Positions 35,022-46,088 of a DNA stretch of 64,000 bases are shown piece by piece. The stretch comes from Hemibagrus wyckioides (taxonomy: Eukaryota; Chordata; Actinopteri; Siluriformes; Bagridae): positions 11,859,705-11,923,704 of the forward strand of contig NC_080726.1 of assembly GCF_019097595.1 (NCBI RefSeq), read 5' to 3'. The translations under genes and the position numbers were made by a program. Numbering within the stretch: the first letter of the stretch is position 1; each line of letters begins with the position of its first letter. The notes under the pieces were generated by a model. It did not search any database, had not been told where the DNA came from, and saw nothing but the letters and a program-made list of their open reading frames with translations.

Positions 35022-38000
35022 CAATACAATAAACATTACAAGCAGGATTCCCGGTGTTGTCACCTACGCTGTACTGACGAAGCACATAAGCAGCCTCTCT
35101 CTGATCAGCAATGGAGAGCCATATGTTGGGGAAGGATGTGAGATTATAGCTCAGACCTTGGCACATCTCCACCTGAATTGGCTCACATGATGAAACTGTA
35201 GCAGACAACGATTACAACTGTAAATGAAATCAGCAGTGACGGAAAAAAAAAACTAACCCAAGTAATAAATGTTAGAATGAGTGAACCTGAGACTGGATAA
35301 AGCAATTCATTTTAAATCATTAATATTACATCAGTAATACATAACTTCTGGTGATTTCATTTTTATTGCAAATAAATATTTATTATAGGAAGAATATATA
35401 AAATGAGAAAGAAATGTTATGGCCACATGCAACCTTTCGTAACAATATTTGAGTTGCACAGCCCTCTTCCTTTTCTCTGATGAATCAGAAGTTTTCGTGT
35501 TTGCGAAAGACATGTATGAGGATATAATTTTTTTGCTACCATTACTGCAGTCTGTTCAATATTGCAGAAGTTTTATGACCTTAAAATCTAACAACATCTG
35601 AGAATGGTAATGTTACTGAATAGTATGATTAATTGTAGCCTGAGGTTGGGGTGTACTCATGTAAATGTATGCAGCCAAAGGTTTGTGGACTCCTGTCCAT
35701 TAATCCCTCCACCCCATTACTATGGCACTGATTGTTATTCCAGAAGGCCTGGTTAAAGTCACCATTTCAGTTCATCCCTAAAGTGTTTGGTAGGGTTAAG
35801 GTCAGAGGTTTCATTTCTCCAATCTTTGCAAACTATGTCTTCATACACCTCACAAGGCCATTGTCATTGACAGTGTGAAGGGAAACTGTATTTTATAGCA
35901 TAGAAAAGCTTCCTAAACAATAGTGTAGGTCAAAATGTTGCAACACTTTGGGGAGAGATGTGATGGTCAGGGGTCTACATAGTTTTGGACTTATAGTGTA
36001 TGTCCTCTGCTCTATTTTTTATGGTAAACGTTTTCTATAATTTTTTTTTGTGGTTTTGTCTCAATATCTGCTACTACTTGTGTATTTCTAACAACAAACC
36101 TCAATGAATTAAGAAAATCTTTAAGCACATGTTACAAATGCCAGCTTTAAAGGAGTCTTTTAGGTTTTTTTTCCCACCCTGTTATATTTACAGCAATGCA
36201 CAGGCATTAAGAAAAAAGTTTGTAAATTATATAACTTATGGTTGCATCTTAGTAGTGCTCGTGTGTTCTTACTGTAAGGGGGATAGGTGGAGTTGGTGCA
36301 GTTTTTCTCATCTGAACCATCTGCACAGTCATACCAGCCATCACAGAGCCAGTCACGATGCAGGCATTCCCCTGTGCCACAAGCAAACCACTCAGGACTA
36401 CAGCTTCCTTAACAGAGTAAAATGAAAACAAAAACACAAAATGTTATATAATTAAGACGCAAGATAACTGACACTTTATACATAGTAGTAATAGTTGTTT
36501 ATATTTTTTCATAATAATGTGGTGCCACTGTATGTCTGTTTATTTGTATCTGGTATCTTGTCACCTGTTTTCCACAGCATACTCTTTACAAAGATAATTG
36601 GTAATGTTGTGTCTGCACCCCAGTGACCTATCAGGTCTAAGCATATAGTCACCGCCCATATAATACTCACTCTCTGAGAGAGAGATGAGCTGATATGAGG
36701 CATGAAAGCCGATGTCAGCCACACCTTCATCAGCTACAAACACCACACTCATCATGGGCCCAGTAGAGGTAAGGTCAGGAGGGAGGTCTGAGCCACAGTA
36801 TCTGTAGCAACCATTAGAGAGAGGCACTGATTTTATCAGGCAGAATAATAAGAATAACACAACAGCACCAGCAAAATGTTAGGATAACGTGAGACTAGAT
36901 TCATACAGTAAAAAGTATAATGAGCTCTGATGATATGGTGTTAATGATCTCAGCAGTGATGATCGATATGAAACACAAAAAAGAAATAGTTTGTTTTCTT
37001 TGCAGGTGCTGGTGAGAAGAAATATGAAGTCTAAACAGTAATTTAGAGAAGGCATTCTCACCTGCCTAGGATATTGCTGTCTGCAGGGTTGCTACTATCA
37101 TGAACCTCAACATAGTCAAACTCACAGGCATCTTGAGTCTCCAGGCTGAAGTTGTGGAAACTTAGTTGGATAACTTGGCCTTTCTCTGCAGATATATGCC
37201 AAGTACAGCGCTGAGAAAGTGCAGCAGAGATATATGGATAAGACAAAGGCTCCATTCACTCCTGGACATTTCATATGACTTCTTGTTGGATGGATTTCTG
37301 ATACAATTTTAATCATTTTAGTATTTTAATAATCGATGAAGGTACTTCATTAATCAGTTTTCGTCACTAGTTGAAAGTGCCGCATACCTGCTGGTGAGGA
37401 TAAGGGTTTGGGTGATTTGGACTGGACAGTGAGCCACTTGGACCTGTCTTTTCACCTCCACAATCTGCAGAAATATAGATATTAAGAGAGCCAGAACTAT
37501 CATTTCTTGTGAAAAGCCAGTAATACACACTCCTTCAACAAAGTGCATATGACAGTTAACCATGTACTAATTAATGTCAGAATTACCTTTTTTGCAGTTG
37601 GCCTCATCTGTCTGGTCCTGACAGTTTAGCTGGCTGTCACATACAGACACAGGCAACAGGCAACGGCCACTATCACACATAAACTCCTCTGTAGAGCAGC
37701 TTTCTACACCAAACATCACACATTTCAAGAATCATTACCTAAAGCAAAACCCATTAATCTTATTTACTGGTACTATTTTTATACCACCTTGTACCTGTAA
37801 CTAATAATCACACCTATCAGCTTTTAATCTCCCTCATATGTAGCTATTATTTTTGCTTTCTGATCTGATGTAATTGGCCTAGTCTGTTTGCTCAGCTTTG
37901 GATAATTACACCAAATCCTGATAATACTTCTACTCTTTTGTGTAGTTAGTGTGTACAGTTTTGCATCTTGTGTATTTATTGTACATCTTGTGCACACGTT

Positions 38001-41000
38001 TTGAACAATTTTGGACCTAATCTAGCTCTGTGTACAGAATTTCTGTATTATAGTATACTGTAATGTTATCTTTCTTTTCATGAATATAGAGTTCAGAGAC
38101 TTCCAACATATAACTATCAACACAAAGTACACTTACTTTGCCATGGAAGGATGGCCTGATACTGTGCGATAAAGCCATTACCCCCAATACTGCTATCAGA
38201 TCGGAATGAAACCCATACAGTGCTGCTGTTAGTGTTCACAGTGGGTGGAGCCACATTACCACAGAATCTAGGAACAAAGTGAGTGTAATGTGCTTAATCT
38301 GTAGTCTTTGTCAAATTACTGTACATTTCTACTGATTTGCATTTGCTTCCTTTCCTGTGTGGGTTTTAATGTCAGGTTATTAGTTAATATTGTCACATTT
38401 TTTAAGATATTTGGACAATTACTTGTGTTGCAAGTATGTTCATTATACTATATTGTGAGCATTAGTCCGGTGATGAACACGTTACCATGTTAGTGTTTAT
38501 GTAAGAAGCAGCTGCTTTTTAGAGTTGGGCATAATCAATTTTTGACAAGCAAGACAAGCAAGCCTGACCTGGTGACTGTAGTGGTGTGCTCCCCATCTTC
38601 TCTAAGCTCTAGCCAATCAAAAAGGCATGGCACTGGTCCCTCAATGGCCATGGTGGAGATGTAGATCTGGACCAGAGATGGGGGAGACATTCTGATCACC
38701 CACACACACATGGAGTTAGGAGGGTATGGGCCTGGGTGGTTGGGGGAGCTGATTGTTCCCCTTGATTCGGTCAGAACTCCTCCACATTCTGGAAGATAAG
38801 AGGTACAAATGACAGAAGTGACTGATCTTTAATGATACTGAATGTCTTTTGTTTGTAAAATGATACATTGAAAAGGCCACAAAAATGTACTTGTATATAA
38901 GATGGGCTCTTTTTCAAGATGTGGCATAGATGAGCTATATTCAGGAAGAGGAATAGTGGGATTTGGGATAAGACTTTGCTGAACCCTGTCTCCACTCCAG
39001 GAGTTTAGAGACAGCGCGCTTCCTTCAGCATTGTTTCCATTCATGTCTGTGAAAAAGATTTATCCAAAACTTTATACAAACACCTCTCTGCACAAACAAA
39101 TTGCTTAACATTACACTAGACCAAAACAATGAATTAGTAAGCAATTTTTATTGCATTCCATTGAGAGATTTGCTTTACAATGACTGAATCATCTCTGGTT
39201 GTATAAGATTAGACACTGTACAGTCTATACAAAAGGAACGGGCAACTACAGATAATTTGATAATAAACATTTATGCTGCATACAGTAAGCACCATAAACA
39301 AATTTTGTCCTCTTAAAGTACTATTAGACTTTTAGAAAAATCGAAAAATCCAAAGTTTGAAGCCAAGAGAAATGCAGTAACATGAAGTCGCTTGTAAATT
39401 GTCTGAGCGATCTGTATTATTGCTTCAATAAGTGTATGAGTGCTGCTCACTCACGTATGAGAACAAGCGTCAGAGTGAGTCCCAAGACAGCCAACAATAA
39501 CAGCACAGCTGCTGAAAACATCAGCGTTCCCCAGCTACACCACTGTCTCCTCTCACACACCACACACAGACCAAACACACTGCAGTCTCCTGCAACACCA
39601 CAGCCAGCAAAGCAGGCAAGTGAGAACAGTGAGGAGAGATACTAACCAATACTAATTCTATTAATCACCATAAAATCTTTTATGATCTGAATCAGGAGTG
39701 TCAGAGCAGGAAAATAACAATAGATATATACAGTATATATTGCATGAGATCCTACAAATCATTATTACATACATAAAATATAATATACACATTATTGCAT
39801 TTCCTGGTCATGTACCTAACAACTTTTACATTTTAAATGCTCATACCATTGTGTGACAATAACTTTATAGATAAATGAAGAAATTTAAAATAACAAGTGT
39901 ACAGTAAAATCTGAGCCACAACTCAGATTAAACTCTGAGTAAACTCCCCTAATTTTGTCAGTGCTTTTTTTTCCAGCAAATTATGTAATTTTGTTATGAT
40001 CTTAACACTGATTGTGACCTAAATCTTATAACACCTGCTCCCTTTCATACAAGTTAGACATTTTAAAATCATTTCTGTAGATTTTTTTGTATCATGTTGA
40101 CCCACATGTTATATTTTAGTATTTATAATCTTCTTTTAATGGTAAAAAAAATGTTTTGGTTGTTTCAATTCTAAAGATGTGTGCATAAGGGAAAGCTGGT
40201 CATTGATTTTGATTTTGGTAGGTAGAGTGACATGTTTAAAATCACATTCAGATTTTAATATTTATATTTATTGTATGTTTTATGTGGTGTAGTTGGAGGA
40301 TAAAGTTTAATACTTCTTACTGATCACAGTATACAGTAATGTTATTGCAGAGACAATTTTGGTTTTTAAAATTGTAAATATTTTAGCAATACTACGCAAG
40401 CAAATTTTAAAATAAATTAAAAAAAGATTTTTATAATTGCAAAAAATTATATAATCTATTATGTTATTTTTCAATATAATTTAAGAGGCAAGGCTTAATA
40501 GAAACTGTTTAGAAATGTTTAAACAACCCAAAAAAATAATAATAAAAACAATAGCAAGAAGAATTTTTCAAAATGTAAATTAAAACCAATGGTGGTGGGT
40601 GGTGCCTCACTCCGTTAGCTATTTTTCATAAAAATGCTAAGTGATACTTACGAGTTGTAGGACTGTTGATGGGTTCTGGGGATATGGCAACCTTAAATAC
40701 GTCTTTGCTTTCATCATGCTCATTGTCTGGCTCAAATGCTGGATTGCAAAATACATTCTAGGAAGGTTAAAAAGCAAAGTTCACTGTGATCTCTGTTTTC
40801 AGTTCTGTCATGAACTTTTTTCTTATCAGTGTTTTTTTTATTTTTTATTCTTACCTTATACAAATCTGTGGCATGGAGGGATTTTTCAGGGTCTGCCATT
40901 TTCCCATTCCAACAAGATTTTTGACATTATTTGTGGCTGCTTCTATCCATAAATTAGAGCAAAAATGTGCAGCAGGGCATGTTGTAAGTAGAATAGATAA

Positions 41001-41042
41001 ATTAGAGTAGATGCAGTTGTTCAGTAGTTGACTACTCACCAT
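34712..41042 (-). CDS. mfrp: Membrane frizzled-related protein
   Basis: About 570 residues, like human MFRP (579). Type II membrane protein of retinal pigment epithelium and ciliary body, needed for eye growth. Exons: 41042-41040, 40757-40652, 39589-39455, 39046-38891, 38788-38569, 38267-38137, 37703-37587, 37464-37388, 37210-37062, 36801-36671, 36407-36273, 35195-35068, 34936-34712. Order: cytosolic tail with the conserved FCNPAFEP, one membrane helix (57-81, [20 protein letters not shown]), a stalk, CUB1 ([20 protein letters not shown]), LDLa1 ([13 protein letters not shown]), CUB2 ([20 protein letters not shown]), LDLa2 ([13 protein letters not shown]) and a C-terminal frizzled domain ([15 protein letters not shown] to [12 protein letters not shown]). 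The start is the weakest call: the ATG at 41042 is the last codon before a donor, and the open frame extends upstream, so another 5' exon is possible. The FZ1 donor is taken at AGC/GTAGGT (35068/35067) to join VLMELDCF. Confidence 0.92.
34955..35020. repeat. (TA)n-rich microsatellite
   Basis: TA/TG alternating tract filling much of the 131-nt intron between the two frizzled exons of mfrp. Confidence 0.9.
35665..36001 (+). mobile_element. Tc1-related non-autonomous element, degenerate
   Basis: Ends resemble each other inverted: GCCAAAGGTTTGTGGACTCC on the left and GTCTACATAGTTTTGGACTT on the right. Inside, CAGTTCATCCCTAAAGTGTT and GGGTTAAGGTCAGAGG match the element at 62040-62495. In an mfrp intron. 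Confidence 0.75.
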
Positions 41043-41248
41043 GCTGAAGTTGGTGTGGGTGAGAACACGATATCCTCCTCTGATATTTTTACAAAGCCAA
41101 GTCAGCTGAGAGGACTGAGCAGAACAAGAAGAGGGAGGGGTTTAGGGTCATTTGGGGCACTTAAATTCCTACTAATGAGCCTAATCTTTGCATTACACAT
41201 GCTCACCACCCACATGCACATAATTTCAAGGCATAGTGCCTGGTGTTC

Positions 41249-41325
<77 letters not shown>

Positions 41326-41375
41326 TTTGTTTGTTTGTTTGTTTATTCATTCATTCACTTATTCATTTATTTATT
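41249..41375. repeat. (ACTT)n/(GTTT)n/(ATTC)n array
   Basis: About 19 ACTT units followed by GTTT and ATTC units. Confidence 0.95.
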
Positions 41376-41503
41376 AATCTCAAATTAGTTATATTCCTAT
41401 CTTGCTCTCCTTATCTTCATCAGAGAAATATTTTAATAGCTATATTTTAGTAATATTTTAAACGTTATCACTAACCGAGCAGAAGCTGTTGTTTTTTTTT
41501 GTA

Positions 41504-41515
41504 AAGTGAAAGTGA
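41504..41515 (+). promoter_or_regulatory. IRF-element-like site upstream of factor B
   Basis: AAAGTGAAAGTG, close to the IRF consensus of two GAAA cores spaced by two bases, 168 bp before the factor B start codon. Factor B is interferon-inducible in mammals, which fits; the site itself is inferred. Confidence 0.45.
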
Positions 41516-41682
41516 TATTGTATCGCATTTGTTCAAATATTTATTTTTGCGTTTCCTGTAATGCCATGTTGCTTAATTCCAATTTTTGAAGTTAATGTGT
41601 AATCACTCATCAAACACTCATGTACAGAAATGCAGTCAATGCAGTCCGCAGCTGACATTGAGGTTTAATGATCAGGTTCATA

Positions 41683-44600
41683 ATGAAGTTCATCACTGCT
41701 TATTTTTTATGTTTTTCTCTTTATATTTGCATTGGTAAAGGTAAGTGCTGCAGTTTTACAATATTCTCTGCATTAGAAAGAGTTGTTCTTGAATGTCTGG
41801 AAGCCATAATATCTTTGTTTGTTTGTTTTTACAAATAGGTATCATAAAATCTATATCAGATTTAAGATGGTAGTAGAAGGGCGAGCAACCAGTATAAAAC
41901 AATTTTTTAAAACTACACATTTAACCCTAACTCTAATTTATGATGGACTTTTAAGGTGGATGATACTTCATAATACCCTGTTTTGTTAAACAGTAGGTGA
42001 AAACATATTTTATGCCTTTGTACTTTAAGGTCATTTATTAAAATATTGATTATATACGCACTCTCCACTTTAACAGGAACACATGTACACTTGCTATTTT
42101 GCGCAGTTATCTAATCAATTAATCATGTAGCAGCAGCACAATGCTTAAAATATTGAGCTTCAAATAATGTTCATGTATTAAAATGGAGAAAAAATTGGGA
42201 TCTTTGTGACCTTAACTGTGGCATGGCTGCTGCCAGATAGACTGGTTTGAGTATTTCAGCAACTGCATTCACAAATTCACAGATTTTTACTAGTCTACAC
42301 AAAAAAGTCTTTAGAGTTTACAAATAAGTTTTTCATTATACTGCACCCATCAACCAGTTCAAAATATCGAATTATTTGTTTTTACCCAAAAATCCTTAAT
42401 CCAAATGTCCATCAAATCACTGGTGATGTATATATTATATTATATTATATTATATTATATTATATTATATTATATTATATTATATTATATTATATTATAT
42501 TATATTATATTATATTATGTTATATTATGTTATATTATATTGTCTGATTGCTTTCAGTTCATGCACAATACAACTATGATGATGACTATGACTATGATGA
42601 TGAAAAGTGCAAAATGACAGAATCCATTATTGGAGGTACAGTAAAATACTCCAACAATGGTTTTGTGAGAAGTGAGGTAACCTACCACTGCAAAGATGGA
42701 TATAAACCCTACCCAATCTCTAAGAAAATCTGCAAATCTACAGGAAAATGGGAGCCAGACATATCCAGGGTGATATGTGAAGGTCAGATGGTTTAAGATG
42801 ATACAAAATGATTACAATACTTACGTTAATAAATTTTTCTAACTATTTCTAAAAAAAAACCCAAAACTTCTTACATGCATTGAAAAAAGAAAATCTCACA
42901 TGCATTTTAGAGTCATTTGATTATGAAATTATTGAAGAGCCTCAAAAGAACTGCTCTGTGGCAGAGATTTTAAAGGGAGGCACAGTTTCCTACTCCAATG
43001 AAGGCTTAGAAGGCAGTGTGCTGACATACCACTGTAATTCTGGATACTACCCTTATCCAGTCAGCACCAGAGTTTGTAACTCCAGAGGGGAGTGGTCAGT
43101 CATGACACTGCTTAATGGCAAGATAGTGACTACTGCCAGATGCAAAGGTAAACATGTCTTATTCTTTAATACAGTGGATTCTGAAAATGCATTCCCTTTG
43201 CATAACTGTTTTAATCTCTTTTTTTTTTTTACCCTTTCAGACATTCTTTGCCCAGCACATCTTCAGCTGGATAATGGCCAGTTTTGGCCCAGGAAACAGT
43301 GGTTTAAGATTGGAGAGGAGCAGGAATTCTCATGCAGGGAGGGTTTCACCTTGTCAGGTTCAGCCATGCGGAACTGTACTGAATGGGGCCACTGGACTGG
43401 TACCCTTCCTATATGCATGGATGAAAGTAAGCATCCACTAGCTCCCTGAAACTATTTACTGTGTCACTATGTGTAATTATGTAGAAACAAATCATTTAGT
43501 TCAAGTCGATGAATACTGAATAATATATAATTTCAAATATATTTAAGATTTTTAAAACACTTGAGTGGATTTCCTCTACACATGGAGGTTCCTGTGTTCA
43601 GGGCTGAATTTATTTGTGATGCCACACTCCACTGGTTCACATGAATGTAGACACTCTCAAGAATTTGAGGTTTTTCCATGAGTATTTCTTTTTTTACCTA
43701 GACTAATAAATGTAAAGTTTAAAATGGTGTTGTGGTAAGTTGTATACATTGGTTCACTTTTAAAAAACCTTAATTGTGCTGTCCATTTTATTTCCGTACC
43801 ACTGTTATTGTGGAAAAATGTAAAAACAACAGGAGGCTTTCCATCTCCCTAGCTGTCCCAGAGAGTTTGCCCACAAAGGCATGCCACTCTACACACAGAA
43901 ACCCAACAGTATCTTGACTAGTATTTTAACAGACTTGCAGTGATAAAATAACTCATTTGTTTATACTGATTAAAAATGTCCTATAAGTAGAACATTCATG
44001 TACTGTGAGAAAGGGTTAAATGATATATTATTTTGCAGTGTATTGCCCCACATCAGTGCTCAAACCCACTACACATCTTGTGACTTAATGGAAAAAAGAT
44101 TTCGGCAACTATGTTCCAAAATCCATTGAAAGGTCTTCTCGGAAAAAAACAGAGGCTGTTATCGCAGCAAAGAAGAGCAGCTCCAATTTAATGGCTATAG
44201 TTTTTCAATTAGAACTTAAGCAAGTATATATTCATGTGTCCCCATACTTTTAGTGTGTGTGGGAATTATGAATTGATATTGGTTGTGATGCGACACTACG
44301 ATGCCTAAGGTAGTATGAGAATGTACTGAGGATCTTTGATTTTTCAGCTGATGGCTGTAAAGATCCAGGGATTCCTCCTGGAGCTATACGCTCTGGAGAA
44401 CGCTTTGACATCAGTAACCAAGTGACATACCGCTGCCAGTCAGGCCTGGATCTACTGGGACCTGAAATAAGAGTGTGTCTGGATTCAAAAGAATGGAGTG
44501 GACCTGAGCCACGCTGTCAAGGTACAGAAATTCAACTCTGACATTTTTTCTCGTATATTTAGCAATATTGACAATAAGAACATTGGCTTAAGTTTTTAAG

Positions 44601-46004
44601 TTTTTAAACAACAAGGTGAAAAGGTAACCATAAAGATAATAATAATGATGACAATAAAAGATACAAGAAACAACACTTTTGTTCTAAAATGAAAATAAAA
44701 CTAGATACATTTTTTAAACCAGTACAAACTTGATTTGTAAGCTGTTTAACGTAATCAAATTCAGGAAGATCAGTAGTTGTGTTCATTTTTTTTAGGAAAT
44801 AGAGACGCATGAAAATCATTCTATTACATGAAAACAGTGCAACGGTGTTAAAAGGTTAATGTCTTTATGTCTCTCCAGCTCCTTATGTTTTTGATTTACC
44901 TTCAAGTGTGGCTCAGGCTTTGGATGGTTCTCTGTCTGCTGTAATGGACATTTCATTCTCTGAGTTCAAAAAGAAAAGTAAGAGCAGTGCACAAAGTTAT
45001 TCCATTATATTGCAATGTTTCCATATATTTCATGGAAACATTGTTAAAAGCAAAAGACTGGTTGGATGTAAATAAATGTTAGGAAATACAAACATCATTT
45101 TAATGAAATTCTAATCTTCTATCTTAAATCTATCATGAAATCTACAGTAGTAGTACTTGCAGCAGTAGTAATAATAGGAACAGCAGCCAAAGAAGAAGTA
45201 GTAGTAGCATGCATTTTCTACATGTTCACATATGCTTGTGTTTTGCGATTTAAATTCCTTGCTCATAATATTTCTTTCCACCTAACCTAACTAGGCTCAA
45301 TCTATGGGAGAAGCTTGAAAGTAGCAGATGGTCGACTCAACATTTTTATTCTAATAGACACGTCAGGAAGCATTCAGGAGGATCAGTTTCAGAAGGCAAA
45401 GCTGGCCACTGCTAACCTAATACGCAAGGTTTGTATTGATTTACAGTAAGTGATCGTATTTTTAAATCTTCCTCTCTGCTCTCAGCCATCGTGACTTCAA
45501 ATTATTTCGCTCTCTAAAGTGTGACTGAATGTCCTCAACATGCTTTATTATTCATATTCTTCTCTTCAAACCTTTCTTTCCTTTTTTTTTTACAGTTGAG
45601 TAGCTATGATGCTGAAATGAAGTTTGATATCATTTCCTATGCCAGTGAGCCTCAAGATATTATAACAGTTTTGGACCCACTTAGTGCCAACACGGATGTG
45701 GTCTTGAATAAATTGGAAATGTTTGCTCAGACCAGTACGTCTCTGAGGTTTTTCAACAATGTAATTTTTCCAAACAGCAATTGGTCAATGTTTTAACATA
45801 TTTATCCTAATAATTATGTTCACAGAACATGGGGAAAAGACTGGTACCAATCTTTTTAAAGCCCTCTCATCTGTGCATGATAGACTTGCCTTCCTCAGGG
45901 ACAATAATCGAACCCGGTTCAGCGAGACTCAGAATGTCATTCTCATTGAGACTGATGGTAATCAAGATTTAATAGATCACAAAACTCAAAACATTATTAT
46001 TATG

Positions 46005-46088
<84 letters not shown>

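Larger units (their letters stand above)
41043..41682. other. Divergent spacer between mfrp and factor B
   Basis: 640 bp between the two starts, so the promoters are close or shared. Contains the end of an open frame that may be further mfrp 5' coding exon (41043-41110), a long tetranucleotide array (41249-41375) and an IRF-like element (41504-41515). Confidence 0.6.

Noticed and set aside
41028..41450. 140-codon open frame with LLTYLLTYLL repeats
   Set aside because: Generated by the ACTT array between mfrp and factor B; no homology.
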